From Cannabis sativa (taxonomy: Eukaryota > Streptophyta > Magnoliopsida > Rosales > Cannabaceae), in the NCBI RefSeq assembly GCF_029168945.1, contig NC_083604.1, positions 70,572,211-70,636,210 of the forward strand: DNA of 64,000 bases. The letters run 5' to 3'. Numbering within the stretch: position 1 is the stretch's first letter; each line of letters starts with the position of its first letter. The notes under the pieces were generated by a model. The model was given only the letters and a program-made list of their open reading frames with translations, was not told where the DNA came from and ran no database searches. The position numbers and the translations under genes are program-made. Of the stretch, positions 34,301-44,513 are shown one piece after another.

Positions 34301-37300
34301 TAACACTCTGGGACTCTAAAACTTGGAGATTCTAAGATCAACTTGTCGCTAGACACTAAGTTGGTCGCCCAGGTTGGCTTGTCTCCAAGCCAAGTTGTTC
34401 CCAAAATAACTTATAAGCTAGTCCTAGACTAATTTTTCACCAGGCCAAGATGGTCCCAGACTAGCTTAATTATCTAATACTTACTCGCCAATGCCAGTGC
34501 CTAGCTTAAGGCCACTACAAAAAAAAAACTACATTTAGTGATAACATTTAAGTCATAACATAAATTTTTTGTAATACTAAATGTGATTTTTAGTCGTAAT
34601 AAAAAATTATTTGTGACTAAAATATAGTTTTTAAATACAAGTTATCACTAGTTTAATTTTGGTGACAATAAGTACTGTGACTAAAAACACATTTAATCAC
34701 AACAAATTGTAATTTTTGTGACTAATACTTTTAGTCATTGACATTGTAGTTACAACATAAAAATGATAATTTATAATTAGTCACATGTTTTTTATTTTTA
34801 GTCACAAGTTCTGTCGTGACTAAAAGTAAGATTCTTTGTAGTGAGTTTCTCGCCAAGTTAGTCACTCGGGACCTTCTTGCCCAATTGGTTGCCCAAGACC
34901 TTCTCGGAAATTTCTTTATGAACCAACTCTTTCATCAATGTTTCAAACTTCATACCAATGTTCAAAACTTCATTTAAATGATATAAATAAGTTCCAAACA
35001 TTTTCCAATAGCTATAAACTCTAACATTTCTATTTTGAGATTTCTAACTCTTCATAAATTAGTTATCACTATTACAAAATTGGACTTTAGAGGCGGTTTT
35101 TAAGGGGTTTTGGCGTCGGTTTTGGCGAAATTCGCTACGAAACTGACATTTGTTGATGACGCTATAGGGTTTAAAACAACCGACGCCAAAGGGTCCCTAT
35201 GGCGTCGGTTTTTTCATAACAACCGACGCCAAAGGGTACCTATGGCGTCAGTTATTATGAAAAAATTGACGCCATAGGAACCCTTTGGCGTCGGTTCTTA
35301 TGAAAAAACCGACGCCATAGGGTCTTGGTATTTACTAGCTTTACAATTTCGTCTTTTAGCATAATTTATATAAATATATATTATTTTATTGTTAATATAA
35401 TTAAATTAAGTATAAATTATATACAATAAGCATAAATAAAAATTAAATTGAAAAATTAAATAAATACACATTTACATTAATCTAAGTGTTTGTATATTAG
35501 CTATCTTTTTATTAATATTTTATATTTGACATTATGTGTTTGTATTTTTGTAGTATATTAGTATATTTTTTATAATTTTTTTAAGTTATATTTTGTATAA
35601 TAATTAGTATATTAAATAATAAATAATGTGTAATATTTTTTAATTTTTATGTAATTTCATATTTTTATATATTTAAATTTTTCAATACCAATAAAATAAA
35701 ACAATAATTTAAGGACCAAAATAAATAGAAAAAATTAGAGAAAGGGCTAAACTTTGCATGAATTTTTTTGAAAACTTTGAATATTAATAACTTTTGATCC
35801 GATTATCCATTTGAGACGATTATTTTTTTTTAACTTGGGTATTTTTTCGCGTTCTACGCATCCCAAACAGCCTATGGCGATTTGGCCAACTATTTTGTCC
35901 AAAAAACGATCTTTTGTATACTAAAATCATGTTATGCACCTCTTTCACCTAACTTTTGTGTTTTATTTTGCTATTTTACTTAAATAAACTAATAAAATTC
36001 TAATATTAAGTATTAGAATCAATGTTAAATAAAATTCTTTTATATCTCTTCTAATATTTAAATAAAATCATTGTAGTTAATTTATATAAAGATTGTGTTT
36101 TGGTATATTGGTAAAGACTTATTAATTTATCTTTTTGGTCACAAGTTCAAATCTCATTAGACCATTTTTTGTATATCTTTTTTTTTTAGCCTACTATATC
36201 TATCATATGTATTACATCAATATTATTCTAAAATTACTCTAAGTATTTAAGAATTATCTAAATATATATAAAAAAACATTCTTATAAAAGTAAGTTAAAG
36301 AAAGCATACCTTATACTAAAAATTATGTACTTGACTTCCGATAAAGTGACTTCCGATAAAATCCTAACAACCAAGTTTAAGAGAAAAAAAAATCAAATAT
36401 TATCCTAATTCTACCGAAATTTCGGCAGCATAACGGTTATAATTGAACATTTCCAAAAAATTCAAACCTATTAATAACAACAAAACACAATTCAAAACAA
36501 TATAAAATAATCACAACAACATTTAGCAATATAAAAGTTTACCACCCATCCGACTGCAGTATATGTACTCACAGAACCTACTTCACTACGGATGAATATT
36601 TAAGATATTCAAACTCTACTAAGCATTCATAATTATTATAATAAAAGTTAGTAAATGTATACCTCGAGCTACCTTGAAACCGATCAACACCAAATAAGTC
36701 GGATCCTTGCAAATTGACCTCACAACCTACAACGTAAAGAAATACTACAAAATTACCAATTTTTTTATTTAGCTACTTACTACTTATATAAATTATGGGT
36801 AACTAGTTAGTAATAAAAATACATGAATATGAATAAAAATTAGTAACTTGCTAAATAGTTGTAACTAACTATTTACTAGTTACTAAAAAAAATAAAAACA
36901 CATGAATAAAATTGAAAATAGAAAAAAAAAAAATTAATACAAAATATAGATAATTTCTAAATTTTTGTTTCTAAACTAATTTTATAGAAATTAATTTCTA
37001 AACTTTTATTTTTAATACTCTCCTATCTCATTCTCATCATAATATTTAATTAACAAAACTATTAGTTTAAACTTTAAAATACTCAATATATACATATACA
37101 ATAAATAAAATACTCTCCTATATCACATTTCTCATTCACAATATATATACACACAATACATATTCAATACAACACAAAATACATACATATATACTCTCCT
37201 ATATCACATTTTTCATTCACAATATATATACACACAATACATTTCTCATTCACAATATATATACACACAATACATATTCAATACAACATAGTACATATTT

Positions 37301-38095
37301 AATAATATAGAAAAACCCTAAAAAATTTATAAAATAAAAAATAAAGCAATTTACATTACAAAAATTAGTAGAAATCAGATTTATACCTTAATAGACGTCG
37401 AGATACAATGTTTTCTCCTCTAAAAACGGTGGCCGGAGGTATAACCACCACAACCACTACCTCTACCTTCGGTTTACCCTAAAAAATAAGGGAAAATGTG
37501 ATCTTTTCAGGTATATAGTTTTAAGTATGAAAAATAGAAGATTTAGAAACAAAAATGAGCTAAAATGGTGAAATGGGGGTGATTTTTCGTGGTGGTTGGC
37601 GGAGAGGGTTTGGGGTTTCTCTGATTTGGGGATTTCTAGGCTGGCTGGTCGAATGAGGAAGACGAAGTGTTGAGCTAGGGTTATAAACCCTTTTGGCGTC
37701 GGTTATTTGGAAATAACTGACGCCATAGGGTGTGCCCCCCTATGGCGTCGGTTATTTCCAAATAACCGACGCCAAAAGTGGCGTCAAATTCCCTTCTAAA
37801 AATTTTCAACCTTATGACGTCGTTTATTAATTATTATGCTGAAAAAAGCGACTCTAAAGGCTTGTTTTGTAGTAGTGTATGTATATAATTATACTATATA
37901 TCATATAATATAAACTCGAACATATGATCTATCAAATTTAATTTTATATATATTATATTATTTATTAAATAACAAATAGTATAACCTTTTCATTGTTTTC
38001 GTTTGGAGCAGGGAGGAGGTCATACAGCTCCAGAGTTCAATCCCAAAGAATGCTTTGCTATGTTCGAGAGGTGGATTTCTCAACAACCTCTCTAA
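25371..38095 (+). CDS. Serine carboxypeptidase-like protein (SCPL), 14 exons, 475 aa
   Basis: Hand-spliced exons: 25371-25501, 25601-25746, 25826-25902, 25992-26114, 26675-26777, 26857-26894, 26982-27083, 27626-27712, 29494-29676, 29786-29857, 29988-30106, 30230-30343, 30446-30494, 38012-38095. All introns are GT-AG and the phases join without a stop. The N-terminus [18 protein letters not shown] is a signal peptide, so the product is secretory or vacuolar. Family marks in order are [18 protein letters not shown] (oxyanion region), LGGDSFSGK with Ser178, SGDHDMVVP with Asp398, and GGGHTAPEF with His452: a full S10 catalytic triad. Fourteen exons and the sequence suit plant clade I SCPLs, many of which are acyltransferases using glucose esters rather than peptidases; which applies here is not decidable. 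Intron 13 is 7.5 kb and stuffed with transposons, and intron 4 holds a MITE. Confidence 0.93.
26167..26608. mobile_element. MITE in SCPL intron 4 (442 bp)
   Basis: The termini GTGGTGTTTGGTTT and, inverted, GTGATGTTTGGTTC extend as a long fold-back rich in GTAATAGTAAT and ATTACTATTAC. AAT flanks both ends (26164-26166, 26609-26611), a possible 3-bp duplication. GGTGTTTGGTTT-type ends resemble PIF/Harbinger (Tourist) MITEs, although that superfamily normally duplicates TWA, so assignment is tentative. It is in the intron between exons 4 and 5 and does not touch the splice sites. Confidence 0.75.
27125..27400 (+). mobile_element. Possible solo Copia LTR in SCPL intron 7
   Basis: It begins TGTTAGAATAGAAAATG and contains GTTAGTTAGAAGTTGTTAGG, a TATA-like CCATATATAAATG (about 27268) and a following CT-rich transcript-start-like zone (TTCATCTCTCTCTCTCACC), the layout of many short plant Copia LTRs. 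No target duplication or CA end could be fixed, and no internal retroelement sequence is present. A decayed solo LTR is the best guess. Confidence 0.35.
27713..29493 (+). other. SCPL intron 8, 1.8 kb, AT-rich
   Basis: The large intron between exons 8 and 9 has a clear GT donor (ATGGTATGAAG) and a TAG acceptor (TTTTGTAGTGC). It is AT-rich with no recognisable gene. GATTGAAGGAAATGAAATGG (about 29131) looks like the end of a diverged MITE. Confidence 0.5.
30540..30920. mobile_element. Diverged MITE sequences at the start of SCPL intron 13
   Basis: GGTACCAGTGGTATCTTTTAGC (about 30707) is the complement of the terminus shared by copies A (9881) and B (24998). A second stretch, GTCTAACATTCTTATGAG to GTGTTAGACATCTTAG (about 30765-30905), has inverted ends of its own. 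This indicates one or two decayed copies, with boundaries uncertain. Confidence 0.4.
31417..34190 (+). pseudogene. 5'-truncated L1-like LINE in SCPL intron 13
   Basis: The order is the C-terminal two-thirds of a plant LINE ORF2. First comes reverse transcriptase from [13 protein letters not shown] (about 31435) through [21 protein letters not shown] and a catalytic FADDV-type segment (about 31975). Then follow [11 protein letters not shown], the zf-RVT domain ([18 protein letters not shown], about 33150), RNase H (about 33520-33900, ending MAHNIAKWA), a 3' UTR and a poly(A) tract near 34180. The N-terminal endonuclease is missing, as in typical 5' truncation. Stops at about 31605, 32088 and 33625 and a frameshift near 31860 disable it. 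It has the same orientation as the SCPL gene, so its poly(A) signal could compete during SCPL transcription (inference). Confidence 0.9.
34195..35063. other. Unidentified repeat-like sequence in SCPL intron 13
   Basis: A more GC-balanced stretch with internal reiterations around AACTTGTCGCTAGACAC, AAGTTGGTCGCCCAGG and GGCTTGTCTCCAAGCC (34320-34500). It resumes after the small CACTA-like insertion with TTTCTCGCCAAGTTAGTC. It may be part of an LTR or DNA element; no ends were found and no coding potential is seen. Confidence 0.4.
34513..34843. mobile_element. Small CACTA-like MITE (331 bp)
   Basis: The left end is CACTACAAAAAAAAAAC and the right end, inverted, is CACTACAAAGAATC. Inside, GTGACTAAAA/TTTTAGTCAC motifs occur in both orientations, a subterminal repeat type. 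The flanking triplets GGC and AGT do not match, so no target duplication supports the exact ends. Non-coding. Confidence 0.6.
35067..37877. mobile_element. CACTA-2: deleted relative of CACTA-1 (2.8 kb), TSD TAT
   Basis: The ends are CACTATTACAAAATTGG and, inverted, CACTACTACAAAACAAG, with a perfect TAT duplication (35064-35066, 37878-37880). Subterminal blocks of ACCGACGCCATAGG lie at both sides (35105-35325 and 37690-37780). The region 36400-36720 matches the 5' leader of CACTA-1 (21822-22160), and 37375-37460 matches 22680-22755. The whole Transposase_24/Ulp1 gene is absent and replaced by AT-rich filler. The element is therefore a non-autonomous derivative of the CACTA-1 family, inserted in the last SCPL intron. 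Confidence 0.88.
37120..37295. repeat. Short tandem repeats inside CACTA-2
   Basis: CACATTTCTCATTCACAATA followed by TATATACACACAATACAT recurs about three times with variable spacers. It matches a single-copy-like stretch at 22370-22470 in CACTA-1, so it expanded after the two diverged. Confidence 0.7.
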
Positions 38096-39403
38096 TCTCT
38101 AATCTTATAAGCAACTTACTATTTGTAGATACCCATATTTGTGTGTATGTTAGAATTCTTCAATACATATGATATACAATACTATGATTAAACAAATACT
38201 GGGTGAAAACTCGTGTTACGCATGGACAAAGCCCTAAAAAAAGTTAGGGCAAGCAATCGCTCCTCTAAAAAAAATTAAAAAATATAGACATATATTTTAA
38301 TTAATTACAAGATATATTTTTAAATTAAAATAAATAATTAATAACTAAATTCTTTTCAAGTTTAATTGTTAAGCTATATGTCAAATCGCTAAAAATTTAA
38401 ATTAAAATAATAATAAAATTTAAATATAATACATATTATTATAATTTTATAATTAAAATTATTAAAAAATATAAAACTATAACTAATATTTTGAGTATTT
38501 AATTTTATAAAAATAATTAAAACTATACAAAAAAATATATATAATTTAGTATTTATCTCATTAATTATATAAAAATAAAACATGAATTGGAGTGTGTATA
38601 AAATAATGGACTTGTCTATTTAAGAAAACTATGAGTCGGTCCGAGTAAAGTACAACAAAAATCAGAGCAAGGACATGAAAATACTAAGTATATCTGTCCC
38701 TGCTTTAACCGTGTAATTACGTATTATGTTTTTTAAAAATTTACACCTATATTGGTTTTCTTATTTTTTTTATATAATTATACTATTATATGCTGAAATT
38801 TACTTTTTTACTACCCGTTTATACATTGTATATTGTTTTTTTTTTAAAAAAAAAAATAGGCAACAGTTCACATGATCTCTTTCTTCCCAATAAAATATAT
38901 TTGTGTTTATATATATATTCCTCTTGAAAACATATATGTGTATATATATATAAAGTTTGTTATGGTTTATGTCCATGAGTGTGGAAGATAGAGATCTCAT
39001 TTTTTATTTTTCTATGTTTAAGGAAGAAAAAAATAAGTTAGAGCAGTAAAAATGTAATTTTTATCGTGTGGCAGTGTAAATGTAAATTATTACCTAAATT
39101 TAATAATTTTGTAGATGTCTCTATTTTTTAATGGCATGGTACAATATGACTCATATTTTGAAAGCACAAAAAAATAGGGATAAATTGAAAAATATATCTT
39201 TTTTATATTTATTATATTATATTTTATTAACAAATACCTATTTTTATGAGTGGGTTGCCCAATATATTTTTATTCTCTACTTAGTATATAATTTACATTA
39301 ACATAATGAGTCTAATAGGGATATCATCTATAAAAGGGTATATTTTAAAAAATATAAAAATAAAAATAAAAATTAAAACAAGTAAAGTAAAGTAAAATGG
39401 GTA
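38096..39403. other. SCPL downstream DNA, AT-rich
   Basis: The SCPL 3' UTR begins here; no clear poly(A) signal was singled out. The remainder is AT-rich with A-runs and TATATA stretches. No gene or defined element is recognised. Confidence 0.5.
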
Positions 39404-39412
39404 TATAATATA

Positions 39413-39829
39413 GGGTGATTCTACAATGTACCCCTTAAAAGGGATGTACTAATGCACCCTTGACTTGTTTCGACATTTAGAAAAAAAATTTAGTCTAATT
39501 TTTTTCATATTCATGTACGTTATAGCTATTTAAGATAACCTACAAAATTTGGAGAAATTCAGAATAATTTACAATATAGAAAATAATGTTCAAACAATCT
39601 ATTTTACACGCGTATAAAATAAAATAGTCACGCGTGCAATACACTGTTTGAACGTATTTTTCAGCGTGTTAAATTTTTCTAAATTTCTTAAAATTTTGCA
39701 GGATGTCTTAAATAACTATAACGTACATGACCATGAGAAAGAATTTAACTAAAAAATTATTTCGGGTGCTAAAATAGATAAGGGTACATCAATGTATCTA
39801 TTTTAAGAGGGTACATTGTAGAATTTCCC
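39413..39829. mobile_element. MULE-type MITE (417 bp), perfect 9-bp TSD
   Basis: The left end GGGTGATTCTACAATGTACC and the right end, inverted, GGGAAATTCTACAATGTACC start a fold-back about 60 bp long or more. The 9-bp duplication TATAATATA is perfect (39404-39412, 39830-39838). Non-coding. The subterminal region shows ACGCGTGTAAAATAGA and inverted equivalents. Confidence 0.85.
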
Positions 39830-40184
39830 TATAATATAATTTCCTCGAAAAATATGAATTGGGTCAAGTACTCCAGAATTCACATAATTATGTAGAAATT
39901 ACATTGTATATCCACTTTATTTTATTTGTTTTAATTTTTACCTTTATTTTTATATTCTTTAAAATATACTCACTTTTATAAATGATGTTCCTATTATATC
40001 TCTTATATTAATATAAATCATTTGTTACATTTAAGTAGATGGCAAAAATATATTAGAATTATTACATAGAAAATATAAATTGACATTTTATTTACAAAAA
40101 TACATTCTTAAGGTAAAGTCAACATTTATACCTTTTATGTAATTCTAATTACCAAAATACCACTTACACTATCATCACTTACAC

Positions 40185-40395
40185 AATCAGACAATGGTTG
40201 CAGAGTGGTTGCTGCGTGGTTGCGCAGTGGTTGCATCAGACGAAGGTTTCAATCAGACGATGGTTGCATGGTGGTTGCTAAGTGGTTGGCCGAAGGTTGC
40301 ATCAGACGGAGGTTTCAATCAGACAAAAGTTTCTGGGTGGTTGCTGGGTAGTTGGTCGAAGGTTGCATCAAACGAAGGTTTCAATGAGACGAAAT
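40185..40395 (+). repeat. 66-bp tandem repeat, about three copies
   Basis: GGTTTCAATCAGACGA marks unit ends at 40245, 40311 and 40377. Each 66-bp unit holds GTGGTTGC-type sub-repeats. Because 66 is a multiple of 3, an open frame (40194-40397) reads three 22-residue repeats of the kind WLLxGxxxVASDxGFNQT. No start context or domain suggests a real protein. Confidence 0.85.
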
Positions 40396-40713
40396 AATTG
40401 TTAGTAAAATATTTATGCAACTATAATGCAACTGTAATGCAACTGTTGTGAAACATTAAAAATCAAAACAGTGTTTTCACGTACATAACTCTATCTACAT
40501 GTCTTTTTATATTTAATATGAACAAATTTATCATTAGAAATTCAGAAAACAACAAAATACACCAGGATATATATTTTACTATAGTATTGATGTATTTTTT
40601 TTATTATACTTGAGTTGGATTGTTTGGGAAGTCCAATTTAACTTTTTGAGATCAGCCTTTCATTGATCTAAAAATTGAAGTCAAGACATTAGTTTTATGC
40701 AAATTAAACTGGA

Positions 40714-41300
40714 TTTGCAGTTGAATTTTAGTTTCGTAGTAGTTTTTCTACATTTTTTTATGAATTCGAAACAATCTTTGTTTTGATTAATTCTGGTCGT
40801 CTTCTCAGGTGAAGTCGCCAGAATTAATGGTGGTTCTCTTTCTGATTGAATTTTCGTTTCGGTTGCATTAGGTTGATGCGTAGTTGCACGATGGTTGCGT
40901 GATAGTTGCCCAGGAAGCATAGATCCTAGGTTAAAGGTGTGTGTAAGTGGTATTTGTGTAATTTTTTTAGGTTGGATGTATATTTGTTTATTTGGCCAGC
41001 TAGAAAAACTACTACGAAACTAAAATTCAACTGCATATTTTTCTACATTTTTTTATGAATTCGAAACAATCTTTGTTTTGATTAATTCTGGTCGTCTTCT
41101 CAGGTGAAGTCGCCAGAATTAATGGTGGTTCTCTTTCTGATTGAATTTTCGTTTCGATTGCATTAGGTTGATGCGTAGTTGCACGATGGTTGCGTGATAG
41201 TTGCCCAGGAAGCATAGATCCTAGATTAAAGGTGTGTGTAAGTGGTATTTGTGTAATTTTTTTAGGTTGGATGTATATTTGTTTATTTGGCCAGCTAGAA
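40714..41300. repeat. 295-bp direct duplication with an inverted flank
   Basis: The block from about 40743 to 41005 is repeated almost exactly at about 41038-41300, an offset of 295 bp. In addition, TTGAATTTTAGTTTCGTAGT before copy 1 (about 40724) is present as its reverse complement, ACTACGAAACTAAAATTCAA, between the copies (about 41010), so copy 1 is bracketed by an inverted repeat. The coding-like frames at 40681-40920 and 41027-41215 are simply the two copies. Confidence 0.88.
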
Positions 41301-41705
41301 GTATTTTTATAATATTATTATTATTTTTGATTAAAACTGAAAAAATTCCAAATATATTAGACAACTCACATAAAAATGGATAGATTTGAATGAAATATAA
41401 TATAAAAGTATTTAGAATTAATGAATACAAATTCAACATATCACCGTAATTACAGCTAACTCAAAATCTCACTGTAACGACATCATCAATTAGAAGAAAC
41501 TTGAACCATTTAAAAGGACATTTAAAAAAGAGAAATGAAAATATAGCAAACGACACCAACCGGAAAGTCTTGTGAGTAAAATCCAAACGACATTAACATA
41601 AGAATCTTCAACAAATGAAACGACAGAGAGAAATAGCCGAATATATATTTTGAGATGTTGTTTAATAAAAATGGTTCTTTCTTTGTCTGTGTATTACCAT
41701 TACCA
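41301..41705. other. Upstream region of the 41.7-kb gene
   Basis: AT-rich non-coding DNA. The probable 5' UTR of the following gene lies near 41650-41705 (GGTTCTTTCTTTGTCTG). No clear TATA box. Confidence 0.4.
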
Positions 41706-42517
41706 ATGTCCCGTGAAGAGAAACGACGCAAGTTCCATGAGGCTGTCCTTAACATGCTATATCCTCTTCCTATTTCACAACAATTAGTTATCTCTCTCTT
41801 CTTCCTTATATATATATTCTTTAATTCTCTCTATTTACTTCTTCAACGTTTTAATGAATTGTGAATATTAACTTGTGCAGCCAAAAGATGATAACTCCGC
41901 GTTGCTGAACAATTTCACTGAAGGTTTTGATCCAAATCTTGTTCCAGGTCCAAAATAATGGATTAAATTCCCCAAATTAATTTCGTTGAAACTAAACGAA
42001 CTCATGGTTTTTTTGAATTTTGACAAAGGTTTGCAGATGACTTGGGTGGGACTAGTTCGAAGGCTTCCTCTAGCGAGGACGACGATGATGGTGAAAACGA
42101 GCCTGGGAAGCTTACTAGAGCTCAGCGGAAGAGACTTCGGAAAAAGAATCTGAAGATCGATGCTTCTCGCCGAGGCCGAATCGTTGGGCCCCTTTTACCT
42201 CCTACAGCAGTGAACGATGAGAATTTTGGACTTGAAAAACACTCATCACCAAGTGTTCGACCAAATGCCTCTAAAACAGACGAAAAGCCTGGTAATGATT
42301 TCAATGTTTTCACGAACCCGTTTGCCAAAAGAATTCAATTATATGATCCCTTACTTGAATTCGTATATATATATACATATATATATTTGTGGGATCAGGA
42401 GGAGAGGTAAATACTTTGAACAAGAGCAAAGTAAAGCAAAGGAGAATGGCTAAGAAGCTGGGCAGAGAAAGCTCGGTAGCCTCTCATCAAAATGACAACT
42501 GTAAACAAGATCAGTAG
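41706..42517 (+). CDS. Small acidic/basic plant protein of unknown function, 4 exons, 173 aa
   Basis: Hand-spliced exons 41706-41786, 41881-41947, 42037-42291 and 42399-42517 join in frame with GT-AG introns. The start MSREEKRRKFHEAVLNMLYP is chosen because it gives a compact, intron-bounded N-terminus; an upstream in-frame ATG at 41655 is less likely. The middle exon has an acidic run (SSSEDDDDGENE) followed by a basic stretch RAQRKRLRKKNLK that looks like a nuclear localisation signal, then GRIVGPLLPP. The last exon is again basic (KVKQRRMAKKLGRE). Single-family plant proteins of this type exist, but I cannot name a function. A nuclear or nucleolar role is inferred from charge pattern only. 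Confidence 0.8.
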
Positions 42518-43049
42518 AACTAATCCTCGAGATAAATTTTATGAATGGAGAAAAGACCTCCATTTATGTTTGAGGGAATTGGGCTATCATAAACTAGACA
42601 CTGACTTAAGTTATTTACAACCATTTGTGGTAAATTAGTAATGTTTAATTGAAACTGTTCTTGTCAATGGGATAAGAGTAATTGCAAGCATCATTTATGT
42701 TGTGTGATTCTACAAGTTTGTATAGGGATTCACAGACATACATTCTGTCTTGGAAGGGGTGGAATGTTTTATGTTTTTTTAGTGTTTAACTAGTACTTGG
42801 ATATCAATTCAAGAAATACAAATATGAATTTATAATATATTAGACAATTTGTGGTATAAATATTTAAATTGTTGGGTTTGTTATTATTATTATTATTAAA
42901 AGAATGTGGTGAAAACTAATGATATTTTAAGAAAAGGAGCTTTCAAAGTGGTGACTAATGGAAGGGGCATACTAGATTTAGCAAAGTGGCTGACCTTTTG
43001 ACATATAATAGTGATTGAGACATTCAAAAGTCCTATTTGACAAAGAAAC
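42518..43049. other. 3' UTR and spacer
   Basis: Downstream sequence of the 173-aa gene; it probably contains its 3' UTR and poly(A) site (about 42600-42720). No further gene. Confidence 0.5.
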
Positions 43050-44175
43050 TATTACTATTATCTTGAAGGGGGTGGACTAACTGGCCAGGGAAAAGATAAT
43101 TGGGTCTGGACAAAGGAAATTAATGGGTCATTGTCTAGGAAATCGGCTTATCTTATCCAAACTTTGCACAGGCCCCTCTTTGTGAGGTTGGCCCTCCCTC
43201 TAGAACAAGCCCTGGAACAGCAAAATCTTAAAGCGCTATAAGATCCTTTGGTGGAGCATCTTGTCTAATGCTCTTCCAATTCGATATATTCTAAATAAGA
43301 GATTCCATATTGATGATGTAGGATGTCCTATTTGTGAGGTTGAAGACAAATCTATGGAGCACTTGTTCCTCACTTGCAACTTGGCTTTTCATTTGTGACG
43401 GTCCTCCTTGTAGGGTATCTTTCATGTATGTGAAACATGTATTTGCATGCGGGACTAGGTTAAATTTATCTTGAGCTTAAGAAAATAAAGGCATTGATGC
43501 AAATGAGGTCTTTCTTTATGCTTCCATTGTTGTTGACGCCATTTGGCGGGTTCGAAATGATAAGGTACACAATAATAATCTAGATAATGTAAAATAATAC
43601 ATTGACTTCATTTATTACTCTTATTTAGATTATAGAGTTATCCCTACTCCTACTCTAATCTTGTTAGATGAATGGCGTCCTCCTCCTCAAGATTGGCTCA
43701 AGCATAATTGTGAAGTTATAGTAGGGATGGAAAGTATGTGTATTGCAGTTGTCGCTAGAAATCACCAAGGTGAGGTGGCTTGGGTGAACACGACAAGGTA
43801 AGATTTTTATGATGCTCTTTGTGGCGAGGCGGTTGCTTGTTGCTTGGCTTTGGAAATGGCAAAGGATAAAGGTTGCATGTTTATTATTGTGGAGAGCGAC
43901 TCTAGGGTAGTGATCAATACTCCCAACGACAAGGATTTTATATGGGAAATTGTGAACTACTCTTCATTATGTAAAAGGACTTCTCCTTATTTTGTTGGTT
44001 TTTTATTTTCTAGTACTTTAGTCTTTAAGAATTTGTAACTTTGTAACCCATAATGTGATAAAATGGGTCTTTACCCACAATTAGTATAGTTATTTATCTC
44101 TCTCTTCCATTCCCGCAAACATCTTTTGTTATAACCACAAGGTCTAATTTTTATCTATCACGCACGTTTCTTTTC
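43050..44175 (+). pseudogene. LINE relic: zf-RVT and RNase H fragments
   Basis: About 43235-43400 encodes ALPIRYILNKRFHIDDVGCP, then CEVEDKSMEHLFLTCNLA, a zf-RVT domain. About 43660-44060 encodes the RNase H part (EMAKDKGCMFIIVESDSRVV). It ends with a 3' UTR and an A-rich stretch at about 44177. Stops and frameshifts occur throughout (for example the TGA at about 43398). It is related to the fragment at 1442-1860. Confidence 0.78.
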
Positions 44176-44513
44176 AAAAAAAATAAAGTTGGAGTTGGAG
44201 TTTAATAATAGGTTTGATTCTGCATCCTCTAACATCTCCTTTTTTTTATTATTTTTTTTAATTTTATAATGATTTAAGATATTGGAAGTTTGTTGTCTAA
44301 TTTTCTTAAAGCATTTTTAGTTTATGTTCGCTTTATACAAGAATTAGTAGTTCGTGTACTCAAGATGGATGACGAACTAATTTGGATGGATTTTTTCCAA
44401 TATTTTCTCTATAATGTATAAAACTTTAATTATTTTCAATGAATGTTGATTGTCTGGAAAAAAAAATATAAATAAAGAAATAATTGTGTTAAAGTTTAAA
44501 ATAATAAAATAAA

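Noticed and set aside
34513..34843. Confirmed CACTA insertion with target duplication
   Set aside because: The termini look right, but the flanking triplets differ, so it is kept only as CACTA-like.
42042..42410. Single-exon 122-aa protein
   Set aside because: Its N-terminal part is exon 3 of the 173-aa gene and its C-terminal part is intron read-through; the spliced model gives a better continuous frame.
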